Origin: Flagellimonas beolgyonensis
Lineage (GTDB): Bacteria > Bacteroidota > Bacteroidia > Flavobacteriales > Flavobacteriaceae
Length of the DNA: 64,000 nt
Reading direction: 5' to 3'
Assembly: GCF_003992615.1 (NCBI RefSeq)
Contig: NZ_RZMY01000003.1
Coordinates: 312,501 to 376,500, forward strand
Below the pieces are notes generated by a model, which saw only the letters and a program-made list of their open reading frames with translations, did not search any database and had not been told where the DNA came from. Each line of letters opens with the position of its first letter. Position 1 is the stretch's first letter. This document shows positions 15,524-23,703 of the stretch, piece by piece. The position numbers were made by a program, and so were the translations under genes.

Positions 15524-16862
15524 CGGCTTTTGCATTTTCAGGTTGATAATAATTCGGCGGGAAGCCATTGAGCTGTCGCCACAATTCGAACCAAATGGGC
15601 ACATCCTCCAAAAGCGCCAAGGTACTTGCGCCAGAACCCACTCGAATGTCTTTGGGCCAAGGTTCAGCTTCCTCGTCGGGAGCCAACAGTACCCGATATT
15701 TTCCATTGGAACTTATGAAGGTCTCGATGGCCACCACTTTTCCGCCAAAGGTTCCGTAGGATACGTTGGGCCATCCACTGAACACAATGGCTGGCCACCC
15801 ATCGAACTGTATCCGTACCTTCTCATCGATATGGAGCAAAGGCAGGTCAATTGGGTCTACAAAGGTTTCCACGGCAATATCATAATCGGAGGGCATAATG
15901 CCCACCAACTCGGCACCTTCTTTAAAAGTTTCTCCAATCCCCGATTGTATTGCCTTGTTGATGTACCCACTTTGAGGGGCCTTTATGTACATGAGACTGT
16001 TCCGCATCTCATAATTGGTATATTCATTCTCCAATTTGGAGACTTGTGCCTCAGAATCGAATTGGTTGGATTGGGCCGTGAACAGTTCGCTCTGCGCCTT
16101 GGATATTTTATCGGTATACTCTGCTTGTACCCGATTGATTTCCACCTGGGCGTTGATTACATCATTTTTGCTGGCCAACAATTTGTTTTCCTGGCTGATG
16201 AGCTTCGCCTGGGTCTCCTGCAATTTCAACCGTTTTTCTTCCACATCGGTTACCGCTTTCAAACCTTCACCTTGCAGTTGAACCACCCGATCGTATTGCC
16301 GTTGGGCTATGGCGATGTTGGTCTTGGCAGCTTCAAAATCGATACTATCGCTCTGTACCTTCAATTTGGATTGCATCAATTTGTTCTTGGCCTGTTCCAA
16401 CTTTAGTCCACGTTCCTGGGTCAAGGCGTTGATCTGCTGTTGTAACGCCTTCACCTTTTCTTGATATGAGGTAACAGCCATGGACTTGGCCCTGATTTGC
16501 TGTCCGGTTCGCTCTACCAAATTGGGGTCGAAGTATTCGCTTTTCACCTCGGAAATAAAGAGAATGGTATCTCCCTTTTCCACATAATCACCTTCCCGAA
16601 CGTACCACTTTTCAATTCGGCCCGGTATCGGCGATTGAATGGTCTGCGGACGCTGATCCGGCGTTAAGGTGGTCAAATACCCCTTTCCGGATATAGTCTG
16701 CGTCCAAGGCAGAAAAAGAATGAAGACCAAGATGATCGAAAAGGCAGCCAAAAAGCGATTGAAATGCTTGTAATGCCGCTTGTGAAACACCTTTTGACCA
16801 GCTTTGTATCCGGTAAGATCTACTTCTTCGCTTAATTTACTATGTGATGATATATTTAGCAT
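15507..16862 (-). CDS. HlyD-family periplasmic adaptor
   Basis: Membrane fusion protein linking an inner-membrane exporter to TolC. One membrane segment lies near residues 36-54, then a biotinyl-lipoyl half (SPIPGRIEKWYVREGDYVEKGD), a coiled-coil hairpin of about 200 residues rich in Gln/Glu/Lys, the second lipoyl half (YIKAPQSGYINKAI), and a beta-barrel domain. The long hairpin and 451-residue length resemble type I secretion adaptors more than RND adaptors. It starts 5 bp after the ABC gene and overlaps tolC. The cargo cannot be read from the window. Confidence 0.9.
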   Translation of the reverse strand: MLNISSHSKLSEEVDLTGYKAGQKVFHKRHYKHFNRFLAAFSIILVFILFLPWTQTISGKGYLTTLTPDQRPQTIQSPIPGRIEKWYVREGDYVEKGDTILFISEVKSEYFDPNLVERTGQQIRAKSMAVTSYQEKVKALQQQINALTQERGLKLEQAKNKLMQSKLKVQSDSIDFEAAKTNIAIAQRQYDRVVQLQGEGLKAVTDVEEKRLKLQETQAKLISQENKLLASKNDVINAQVEINRVQAEYTDKISKAQSELFTAQSNQFDSEAQVSKLENEYTNYEMRNSLMYIKAPQSGYINKAIQSGIGETFKEGAELVGIMPSDYDIAVETFVDPIDLPLLHIDEKVRIQFDGWPAIVFSGWPNVSYGTFGGKVVAIETFISSNGKYRVLLAPDEEAEPWPKDIRVGSGASTLALLEDVPIWFELWRQLNGFPPNYYQPENAKADAQKK

Positions 16863-16867
16863 GTTTC

Positions 16868-18535
16868 TTACGTTAAGTTGATCATTTCTCCTTTCTCCAT
16901 TTTCACGATCTTATTGCAGTATTTTTTCCATTCTGGATTTTCACTGACCACCACCAAGGCCCAACCATTTTCAGGATCGGCCAAGAACCTCATAATTTCT
17001 TTGGTTTCCTCATCGTCGCACTGATCTAAGGGATCTTTGAGCACCATCAGTTTTGGGCGGATCACCACGCTTCTTGCCAAGACGATTTTTCGGGAAATGT
17101 AATCCGGTATTTTCTTGCCTTCAGGATACAGAACGGTCTGAAGCCCTTTGGGCTGTTCCTTTACGAATTCGGAAAGCCCCACTTTATCCAAGGCCCAATA
17201 CACATCTTCCATGGAAATATCCTTATTGCCAAAGGTGATGTTGTCCAAAATAGTGCCTTCGAACGGGTACTCCTCCGTTAAGGAATGGCCCAGTTGGGAA
17301 CGATATGCTTTCAGGTTGATACCCGAAAGGGATACATTGTTCACAAAAATATTGCCCTGATCGGGTTCCAAAATTCCGGCAATTAAGCGGAGTAAGGTCG
17401 ATCTGCCCGAACCATTGGATCCCAAAATCAAGATCTTGCTGTCGGGTTCGATGGTCATGGAAACATCCTTGATGATTCGCTTATCTCTGCCCGGCACATT
17501 GTAGGTAATATTTTGAAGTTCTATATGAAGCGCTTGATCTCCACGAAATGGAGTTTCCCCATCTTGTGGCTCCAATTTTTTATCCACTACTTGGCCCAAT
17601 TTTTCCAAGGAGGTCAACAGATCGTAGAAGGTTTCCAAGCCCAAGATCATTTTCTCTACGGAGTTGATCACCAACAAAATGATGATCTCGGCGGCCACAA
17701 ACTGTCCAATGTTCATTTCCTGATCAAGGACCAAAAGTCCACCAATCAACAACAAGCCAGCAGTAACCAACACTTTAAACCCGATCATTTGGATGAATTG
17801 GATCACCAAGATCCTAAAATGGCTTTCACGGGCATCGAGGTACTCGGCCACCAATGCATCATTTTTATTGATGGCGTGCGAGGTCCTTCCCGACAGTTTG
17901 AAACTAATGATCGATCTAGCAATTTCTTGAATCCAATGGGCCACCTTATATTTTACTTTGGATTCATCAAGGCTGGTATCCAAACCACGTTGGGCCGTAA
18001 ATTTGAACACCACATAAATCAACATGATCAACAAAAGCCCGTAAATGATAAAGAACGGGTGGTAAAAGGAAAGCAACAACAATCCAAATACGATTTGCAA
18101 CAAGGCTGCAGGGAAATCGATCAAAATTTTGGATAGGGATTTTTGAACCGTAAGGGTATCAAAAAACCGATTCGCAAGCTCCGGAGGGTAAAAATTCCGG
18201 AGTTCGCTCATTTTTATCTTCGGAAAACGATAGGCGAACTCAAATGAGGACCGGGTAAATATTTTTTGCTGCAAATTTTCAATGATACGGATCTGCATCA
18301 GTTGCAAGGTCCCCACAAATGCCACCCCCAGTGTTACCAAAACCACCAGCACCACCCAAGATGTACTTACACGCGCACCTTGGATCAGATTGATGATGGC
18401 CTGAATTCCCAATGGCAAGGAGAGGTTGACCAGTCCAGCAAAGATCGCATAATAAAATACCTGAAAAATATCTTTTTTATCGAGGGTCAGCAGTCCCATC
18501 AATCGCTGCCAAGCCGTTAGAATGTTCTTAGTCAT
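16868..18535 (-). CDS. ABC exporter (HlyB-like) with degenerate ATPase domain
   Basis: Fused ABC half-transporter: a six-helix membrane domain (residues about 20-290) and a nucleotide-binding domain (about 335-550), no N-terminal C39 peptidase. The catalytic motifs are eroded. Walker A reads GSNGSGRST with Arg378 in place of Lys; the Q-loop Gln position is Thr420; the LSGGQ signature is IPDYI (476-480); the Walker B Asp-Glu pair is Lys500-Asp501 (LMVLKDP); the switch His position is Glu532. The fold is otherwise intact and the frame is clean, so this is not a simple pseudogene. It overlaps tetR by 8 bp and is followed by hlyD and tolC, as in type I secretion. Either it works as a weakly hydrolysing or non-hydrolysing motor, or it pairs with another ATPase. 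Confidence 0.88.
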   Translation of the reverse strand: MTKNILTAWQRLMGLLTLDKKDIFQVFYYAIFAGLVNLSLPLGIQAIINLIQGARVSTSWVVLVVLVTLGVAFVGTLQLMQIRIIENLQQKIFTRSSFEFAYRFPKIKMSELRNFYPPELANRFFDTLTVQKSLSKILIDFPAALLQIVFGLLLLSFYHPFFIIYGLLLIMLIYVVFKFTAQRGLDTSLDESKVKYKVAHWIQEIARSIISFKLSGRTSHAINKNDALVAEYLDARESHFRILVIQFIQMIGFKVLVTAGLLLIGGLLVLDQEMNIGQFVAAEIIILLVINSVEKMILGLETFYDLLTSLEKLGQVVDKKLEPQDGETPFRGDQALHIELQNITYNVPGRDKRIIKDVSMTIEPDSKILILGSNGSGRSTLLRLIAGILEPDQGNIFVNNVSLSGINLKAYRSQLGHSLTEEYPFEGTILDNITFGNKDISMEDVYWALDKVGLSEFVKEQPKGLQTVLYPEGKKIPDYISRKIVLARSVVIRPKLMVLKDPLDQCDDEETKEIMRFLADPENGWALVVVSENPEWKKYCNKIVKMEKGEMINLT

Positions 18536-19214
18536 TAAGGTTTAGATTAAGTGTTCGGAAAATCATATCCGTAAAAAATTCAGTTGGGTTAACAGAGGTA
18601 TTACAATTGGTTAGGGTAGGAAAATGTTCCTGCAAAAAATATTGGTGCAGGGACCCTTCCAATAAGGTACTTGCCAAGCTCAACGGGTAGGGATAGTCAG
18701 CATCGACCGCAGTGATCATTTGGCTGAGCCGGCCCACCAATCTTTTGAAAACCACAAAATAGCCCTCTTTGTTTTCTTGGCTCACTTCCTTTACCAAATA
18801 GGATTTGGAATATTCGTTGATGATGATCTTATGGAGCACCACCTCGTTGATATGGGTAAAGGCATTGTCCTCCTCTACTTTTTGTGTCAGAATCGCAATG
18901 GCTTTCTGTAGCTTCTCCTTCGGGTTCGAAATTCCATTGGTGGCAAATACCATGCGATATTCCACCCAACCCCAATACCAAGAGGATAGATACAACAAGA
19001 GTTTATGCTTGTTCTCAAAATATCGATATATAGAGCTTTCGTTGGACTTGATACGCACGCCCAATTTTTTGAACGTGAAACTTTCAAATCCAACCTCTTC
19101 AATCAACAAAATACTTTCTTCAACAATTTTTTTCCCAAGTTTTGAGGATTCCGGGTCCTTGATATATAATTTATCATTTATCCCTATCCTCAAGGACTGC
19201 ATCAAAATATCCAT
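18528..19214 (-). CDS. TetR-family transcriptional regulator
   Basis: TetR-type repressor, probably of its own export operon. The N-terminal helix-turn-helix is seen in FTFKKLGVRIKSNESSIYRYF (about residues 46-66), with the family-typical YRYFENKHKLL. The C-terminal ligand domain (about 130 residues) is unassigned. The start at 19214 (MDILMQSLRIG) is chosen; an open frame from 19286 would run through a perfect palindrome that looks like the operator (19249-19261). Its 3' end overlaps the ABC gene by 8 bp, making it the first gene of the tetR-ABC-hlyD-tolC operon and so likely autoregulated. Confidence 0.87.
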   Translation of the reverse strand: MDILMQSLRIGINDKLYIKDPESSKLGKKIVEESILLIEEVGFESFTFKKLGVRIKSNESSIYRYFENKHKLLLYLSSWYWGWVEYRMVFATNGISNPKEKLQKAIAILTQKVEEDNAFTHINEVVLHKIIINEYSKSYLVKEVSQENKEGYFVVFKRLVGRLSQMITAVDADYPYPLSLASTLLEGSLHQYFLQEHFPTLTNCNTSVNPTEFFTDMIFRTLNLNLND

Positions 19215-19248
19215 TCCCTTACTTTTAAAATAAATTATCGCTAATATA

Positions 19249-19261
19249 ATAGTATTACTAT
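19249..19261. promoter_or_regulatory. Palindrome, candidate TetR operator
   Basis: ATAGTA-T-TACTAT is a perfect 13-base inverted repeat 35 bp before the chosen tetR start and about 75 bp before tag. Its place in the divergent tetR/tag promoter region fits a TetR operator; binding is not shown. Confidence 0.5.
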
Positions 19262-19334
19262 CGTTATTCAATACTTTAACTTTCAATTAACGATTGTGGA
19301 ATTTCTCTTACTTTTGATGCAAACCTTAAATGGC

Positions 19335-19898
19335 ATGAAAAAACACCGCTGCGGATGGTGCCTTGGCGACCCGCTTTATGAAGCTTACCACGATACGGAA
19401 TGGGGCGTTCCGGTACGTGATGATGCAACCCTGTTCGAATTTTTGATTTTGGAAACCTTTCAGGCAGGTCTGAGCTGGATCACCATACTCCGAAAACGAG
19501 AAAACTTTAGAAAGGCTTTTGATGGGTTTGATTACAAGGTCATAGCCCAATACGACCAACAAAAAGTGGATGAATTGCTGCAGGACCCAGGTATCATTAG
19601 AAATAAACTCAAGGTGCATGCAACTGTTTCCAATGCGAAGGCCTTTATGGAGGTGCAACAAGAGTTTGGAAGCTTCAGCGCTTACATTTGGGGCTTTGTG
19701 GATGGCCAACCGATCAAAAATGCCATTGAGCACTACAAGAAGGCACCTGCCACCACTGCCCTGTCGGATGCCATCAGCAAAGATCTAAAAAAACGGGGGT
19801 TCAAGTTTGTTGGCAGCACCGTGATCTATGCCCACATGCAGGCCACGGGAATGGTAAACGACCACGAAATCCATTGTTTTCGATATGATGAAGTCTAG
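19335..19898 (+). CDS. tag: DNA-3-methyladenine glycosylase I
   Basis: Base-excision repair enzyme removing 3-methyladenine from DNA. Highly similar to TAG over its length: HRCGWCLGDPLYEAYHDTEWGVP at the start, QAGLSWITILRKRENFRKAF near residue 45, and KRGFKFVGST near residue 150. The zinc ligands of the family (an N-terminal Cys and His, and the C-terminal NDHEIHC His/Cys) are present. The ATG at 19335 gives a 187-residue protein, as usual; an earlier frame start adds an unrelated hydrophobic leader. It overlaps the next gene by 14 bp. Confidence 0.95.
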   Translation: MKKHRCGWCLGDPLYEAYHDTEWGVPVRDDATLFEFLILETFQAGLSWITILRKRENFRKAFDGFDYKVIAQYDQQKVDELLQDPGIIRNKLKVHATVSNAKAFMEVQQEFGSFSAYIWGFVDGQPIKNAIEHYKKAPATTALSDAISKDLKKRGFKFVGSTVIYAHMQATGMVNDHEIHCFRYDEV

Positions 19899-20466
19899 CA
19901 TCCTTTCCTTTATAGTGTTTGTAACGGCCCACTGCGCTTTTTGTCAGGCCAAATACGAACGGGAATCCCGAATTGACCAGGATGGGTTCCCCCAATCGGC
20001 CCTATCCCAAATCGAACTCTATCTTCAAGATGCCCGTCGGATTAGATTTTACCAAGAAACCGACAGTGTAAAACAAAGTTTTGAAGTCAAGTTCAAAAAG
20101 GGGAAACTGCACTATAGTGTTGAATTTGACGAAAAAGGAGCTCTGGAGGATATTGAGTTCACCATTGCCAAAAATGATCTACCCGAGGAATCTTGGGAAC
20201 GCATCAATGATTACCTGAAACACAATTTTTCAAAATATCGCATCAAAAAAATACAACAACAATATCCGTTAAAAGATGGCCAACCCAATGAGACCATCCG
20301 TGAGGCCTTTCAAAATCTATTATTGCCCTACATCAACTATGAATTAGTGTTTATGGCCAAAAATGGGAAGAGTTTCCAAATGTTTGAGGCCTTGTTCAAT
20401 TCGGAGGGGCATTTGATAACACTACGTAAATCCTTTTCCTCATCTTATGACCATGTACTTTATTAA
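19885..20466 (+). CDS. Secreted protein of unknown function (PepSY-like layout)
   Basis: Not confidently recognised. A signal peptide (SSILSFIVFVTAHCAFCQA) is followed by about 170 residues alternating beta strands and helices, including VEFDEKGALEDIEFTI, a pattern like PepSY or beta-lactamase-inhibitor-like periplasmic domains of Bacteroidota. It overlaps tag upstream by 14 bp and the DUF2490 gene downstream by 20 bp, so the two envelope genes are translated from one message. A role linked to the DUF2490 outer-membrane protein is likely but unspecified. Confidence 0.7.
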   Translation: MMKSSILSFIVFVTAHCAFCQAKYERESRIDQDGFPQSALSQIELYLQDARRIRFYQETDSVKQSFEVKFKKGKLHYSVEFDEKGALEDIEFTIAKNDLPEESWERINDYLKHNFSKYRIKKIQQQYPLKDGQPNETIREAFQNLLLPYINYELVFMAKNGKSFQMFEALFNSEGHLITLRKSFSSSYDHVLY

Positions 20467-21139
20467 AAGGGCTATTCCTCTTTTAGCCTTAACCCTTGGT
20501 TATATGGGCTTCACACAGGAAAATCTGGTCGCCTATTGGCAGCCGCAGCTTTCCATCAATTATGGGGTTGGGAATCATTTTTCCCAAAATATTTCATTGG
20601 TGAACAGAAACTACGTGTTCGACAAAGAAACTTTTTTATTTAAGGGAAGACAATTGGACATGGTCCATTTTACCAATTACCGATTTAAGGACAACCAAAG
20701 TGTAGCCTTTGGCATACTATATCGATTTGCAGACAACTTTGAAGCAGACAACGAGAACGAACTCCGATTGATTCAACAATATAATTTTACCGAAAAGCCC
20801 CATATCCTTCGCTATGGTCATCGTTTTCGTAACGAGCAGCGCATTACCAAATCCATTACTGTGCATCGATTTCGCTATCGTTTTGCCATGGACTTTCCAT
20901 TGCAGGGCGAAAAATTGGATCCCGGAGAGCTTTATTTTGTCGGCACCTTGGAAAATCTTCTCAGTGTGGCCAAAGGCATCGGGCCACAATACGATTCCCG
21001 ATTAACAGGCCATCTTGGGTTACAGGTGGGAAAAGACCTAAAAGTTCAGTTTGGCCTGGAATATAGAATGGAAGATTTTACGGCAAGACTTCCCCAAAAT
21101 GTTCTATTTGCGCTTACCACTGCACAGCTATCTCTGTAG
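20447..21139 (+). CDS. DUF2490 outer-membrane beta-barrel-like protein
   Basis: Predicted outer-membrane protein of the DUF2490 family, function unknown. A signal peptide (about residues 4-22) precedes a series of amphipathic beta strands; the segment LVAYWQPQLSINYGVGNHFS and the strand LKVQFGLEYRMEDF are typical. At 230 residues it is full length. An in-frame ATG six bases downstream (20453) may be the true start. It overlaps the preceding secreted-protein gene by 20 bp, and its stop overlaps the convergent aat stop by 12 bp, with no terminator in between. Confidence 0.78.
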   Translation: MTMYFIKRAIPLLALTLGYMGFTQENLVAYWQPQLSINYGVGNHFSQNISLVNRNYVFDKETFLFKGRQLDMVHFTNYRFKDNQSVAFGILYRFADNFEADNENELRLIQQYNFTEKPHILRYGHRFRNEQRITKSITVHRFRYRFAMDFPLQGEKLDPGELYFVGTLENLLSVAKGIGPQYDSRLTGHLGLQVGKDLKVQFGLEYRMEDFTARLPQNVLFALTTAQLSL

Positions 21140-21790
21140 CAATTGAAGAAATTCCGTCCTGGGAATGAGTTCCGCTCCCAAGCTTTCCAAATGCTCGGTA
21201 TGCACTTGACAATCGATAAGTTTATACTTTTTAGCCTGAAGCTCCTGTGCCATTTTGATAAAGGCAAACTTGGACGCATTCGATTGTAGACTGAACATGC
21301 TTTCCCCACAAAAAACATGTCCCTGATCCACACCGTAGAGGCCACCGACCAATTCTCCGTTCTCCCATACCTCATACGATTTGGCCCATCCTTTTTCGTG
21401 CAGGTTCAAATAAGCGGATTTCATCTCAGGCGTGATCCAAGTGCCTTCCTGACCGGGCCGATTCACCTTGGCACATTGATCCAATACTTTTTCAAAACAA
21501 GTGTTTTGAGTCAATTTAAAATTGCCGTCACGTAAAACTTTTCGCATGCTCTTGGAAATCTTGATTTTTTCTGGAAAGAGCACCATTCTGGGGTCGGGAC
21601 TCCACCAAAGAATCAAGGAATCATCATTGAACCAAGGGAATATTCCATTTTTATAGGCAAGTAAGAGACGCTCAGGGGAAAGATCGCCCCCAACGGCCAG
21701 CAATCCTTCATGGTTTGCACGCTCCACTGGCGGAAATTCCAGCCGTTCCGTTAAAAAATAAAGCGGTATGCCTTCTTCTCGATAATCCAA
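21128..21790 (-). CDS. aat: Leucyl/phenylalanyl-tRNA-protein transferase
   Basis: Adds Leu or Phe from tRNA to N-terminal Arg/Lys of proteins, marking them for ClpAP under the N-end rule; cytosolic. Family motifs are clear: GLLAVGGDLSPERLLLAYKNGIFPW near residue 30, WWSPDPRMVL near 63, and GGLYGVDQGHVFCGESMFS near 147. Length (220) is normal. It lies 30 bp after the fatty-acid transporter gene on the same strand and may be the last gene of a DUF3127-transporter-aat transcript. Its stop overlaps the convergent DUF2490 gene. Confidence 0.95.
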   Translation of the reverse strand: MDYREEGIPLYFLTERLEFPPVERANHEGLLAVGGDLSPERLLLAYKNGIFPWFNDDSLILWWSPDPRMVLFPEKIKISKSMRKVLRDGNFKLTQNTCFEKVLDQCAKVNRPGQEGTWITPEMKSAYLNLHEKGWAKSYEVWENGELVGGLYGVDQGHVFCGESMFSLQSNASKFAFIKMAQELQAKKYKLIDCQVHTEHLESLGAELIPRTEFLQLLQR

Positions 21791-21820
21791 ATTGCACTTT
21801 TTACTAAAATAAGAAATAGG

Positions 21821-23197
21821 CTAAAAAATGAGAAGGCCCGAAATAAAAATAACAGTGCCCACGACCATGAAAAGCAAGGTGTAGGGCAGTATCTCCTTTG
21901 CTTTCAATTTGGTGATCCCCAAAAGGGGCAATGCCCAAAATGGTTGGAGCATATTAGTGATTTGATCACCATAGGCCAATGCCATTATCGACTTGGGCAA
22001 AGATACCCCCAGTTGCATGGCCGACTCCAGTACCAACGGGCCCTGTACCGCCCATTGCCCACCGCCACTGGGCACGAAAATATTCACCAATCCTGCACTC
22101 AAAAAGGTAAAAATGGGCAATGTTGTACTAGTACTGATGGACACAAAGAAATCAGAAATTCCATTGATCATGCCACTACCGACCATAATGCCCATGATAC
22201 CAAAATACAAGGGAAATTGGATCAAAATCCCTGCTGTGTCACCGATTGCTTCTTCAACAGCCATCAAAAAACTCTTAAAACTACCATGAAGTACCACTGC
22301 CAACCCCAGCATAAAAAAATTGAGCATGTTGGGTGTTATGTTCAAGGACTTTAGCGCTGGCAGATACTGTACCATGAAAGCAATAAGTACCAGTAGCCCA
22401 AATATACTCGCCATTCCTTTGGAATAGTCCAGTTTTTCGGCACCTTTCAGGCCTTTTTTGTCCACTGATTGGAACTCATAGGCCTTCAATTCAATTGTTG
22501 TGGGTTCTGTCTTCTTTCCCAAGAAATAAACCAGCAAGGTTATCGCAAGGGCCACGATGGCAAACAACAACAAATTCCAAGAACTGAAAACGGTTAGCGA
22601 TGTGGAAATCGATTCGGGCAATTGTGCAATCATCCCAGAATTGGGCACATCCTTCATCAATTCCTGCAAATGGCCAGGCTCCGATACCTTAATGGGCGCC
22701 GAACCACTAATGCCCCCATGCCAGACCATCAACCCCGAATACCCACAGGCACCTATCAATGGATAATTGATGAGAATACCCTTGGATTTGGCATATTCTC
22801 CCACTTTTCGAGCCAAAATGGCCCCAAAAATGAGGCCGAGTCCCCAATTGAAAAATGAGACCAACAATGTGGGCAAGGCCACAAGCACCGCTGCATTGGA
22901 TGAATTGGAAACAAGTTTGGTGATACGCAGGATCAATAGCTCCACTGGTTTGCTCAACACCAACACGTGGCCCAAAACCAAGATCAACATCATTTGGTAG
23001 GCAAATACCAAAAGGCCATTGTTCCAAACACCATTTTCCCAAAAGGATAAAATTTTGAATAGATGTCCTTCACCGGTAGTGTCCTCCATAAAAAAGAAGG
23101 CCATAACCATGGTCAAAAAAGTGAGCAATACGGCAATGGTGAACGGAGAGGGCAAAAACCTCCTAAAAATGTGCTCTATTACCTTTGTAAGGCCCAA
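21821..23197 (-). CDS. AtoE-type short-chain fatty acid transporter
   Basis: Inner-membrane carrier of the AtoE family, expected to take up short-chain fatty acids such as acetate to butyrate. It has roughly ten to twelve membrane segments across 458 residues. Conserved stretches include SFFNWGLGLIFGAILARKVG near residue 113, MVWHGGISGSAP near 156, and NIFVPSGGGQWAVQGPLVLE near 364. The gene begins 6 bp after the DUF3127 gene and is probably co-transcribed with it, an odd pairing of a transporter with a nucleic-acid-binding-like protein. No fatty-acid catabolic gene is nearby. Confidence 0.87.
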   Translation of the reverse strand: MGLTKVIEHIFRRFLPSPFTIAVLLTFLTMVMAFFFMEDTTGEGHLFKILSFWENGVWNNGLLVFAYQMMLILVLGHVLVLSKPVELLILRITKLVSNSSNAAVLVALPTLLVSFFNWGLGLIFGAILARKVGEYAKSKGILINYPLIGACGYSGLMVWHGGISGSAPIKVSEPGHLQELMKDVPNSGMIAQLPESISTSLTVFSSWNLLLFAIVALAITLLVYFLGKKTEPTTIELKAYEFQSVDKKGLKGAEKLDYSKGMASIFGLLVLIAFMVQYLPALKSLNITPNMLNFFMLGLAVVLHGSFKSFLMAVEEAIGDTAGILIQFPLYFGIMGIMVGSGMINGISDFFVSISTSTTLPIFTFLSAGLVNIFVPSGGGQWAVQGPLVLESAMQLGVSLPKSIMALAYGDQITNMLQPFWALPLLGITKLKAKEILPYTLLFMVVGTVIFISGLLIF

Positions 23198-23203
23198 AAC
23201 GGT

Positions 23204-23581
23204 TTAGAATGGCAGATCGTCGTGATCTTCCTCGTTCAGGTCATCAACAGGTTCGAAGGCTTCCATGGGTGGAACCGGAGGCATATTATCGGCATTGGCT
23301 TCGGGCTGTTGACTCTCGACCCTCCAACCTTGAATGGAATTGAAATATTTGGTTTCGCCTTGCGGATTTACCCATTCGCGACCCCTAAGGTTGATACTTA
23401 CCTTTACCATTTGGCCCACACTGAAATTGTTCAGCAAATCACATTTATCCTGAACAAACTCTACCAAAATATGTTGTGGATATTGTTCCTCAGTGGTCAC
23501 TACCATTTCTCTTTTTCTGAAACCATTGTTGCCATACGTCTTGGTTTCGTCTATCATTTTGATTCTTCCCTGAACTTCCAT
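23204..23581 (-). CDS. DUF3127 OB-fold-like protein with SSB-like C-terminal tip
   Basis: Small cytosolic protein of the DUF3127 family found in Bacteroidota. Residues 1-90 form an OB-like beta domain (MEVQGRIKMI, GNNGFRKREMVV, GREWVNPQGETKYFNSIQGW). The tail is Pro- and acid-rich and ends in HDDLPF, close to the DDDLPF tip of the ssb product in this window at 47828. In SSB this tip recruits replication and repair enzymes, so a similar docking role is suggested. No function is established. It is followed 6 bp later by the fatty-acid transporter. A TACTTTTG box (reverse of 23605-23612) lies upstream. Confidence 0.85.
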   Translation of the reverse strand: MEVQGRIKMIDETKTYGNNGFRKREMVVTTEEQYPQHILVEFVQDKCDLLNNFSVGQMVKVSINLRGREWVNPQGETKYFNSIQGWRVESQQPEANADNMPPVPPMEAFEPVDDLNEEDHDDLPF

Positions 23582-23703
23582 GTATGTTAATTTTTATTGA
23601 AATTCAAAAGTACATAAAATGAATTCCTTTAGAACCCGTTATTTCAACGAAGTATTAACATGTTTTCCATTTTCCGCTATCTTTAATTACAATTCGGCCA
23701 ACC

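Noticed and set aside
15543..16406. 287-codon + strand open frame
   Set aside because: Antisense to hlyD; product is His-, Gln- and Leu-rich without any domain, and the hlyD frame is intact.
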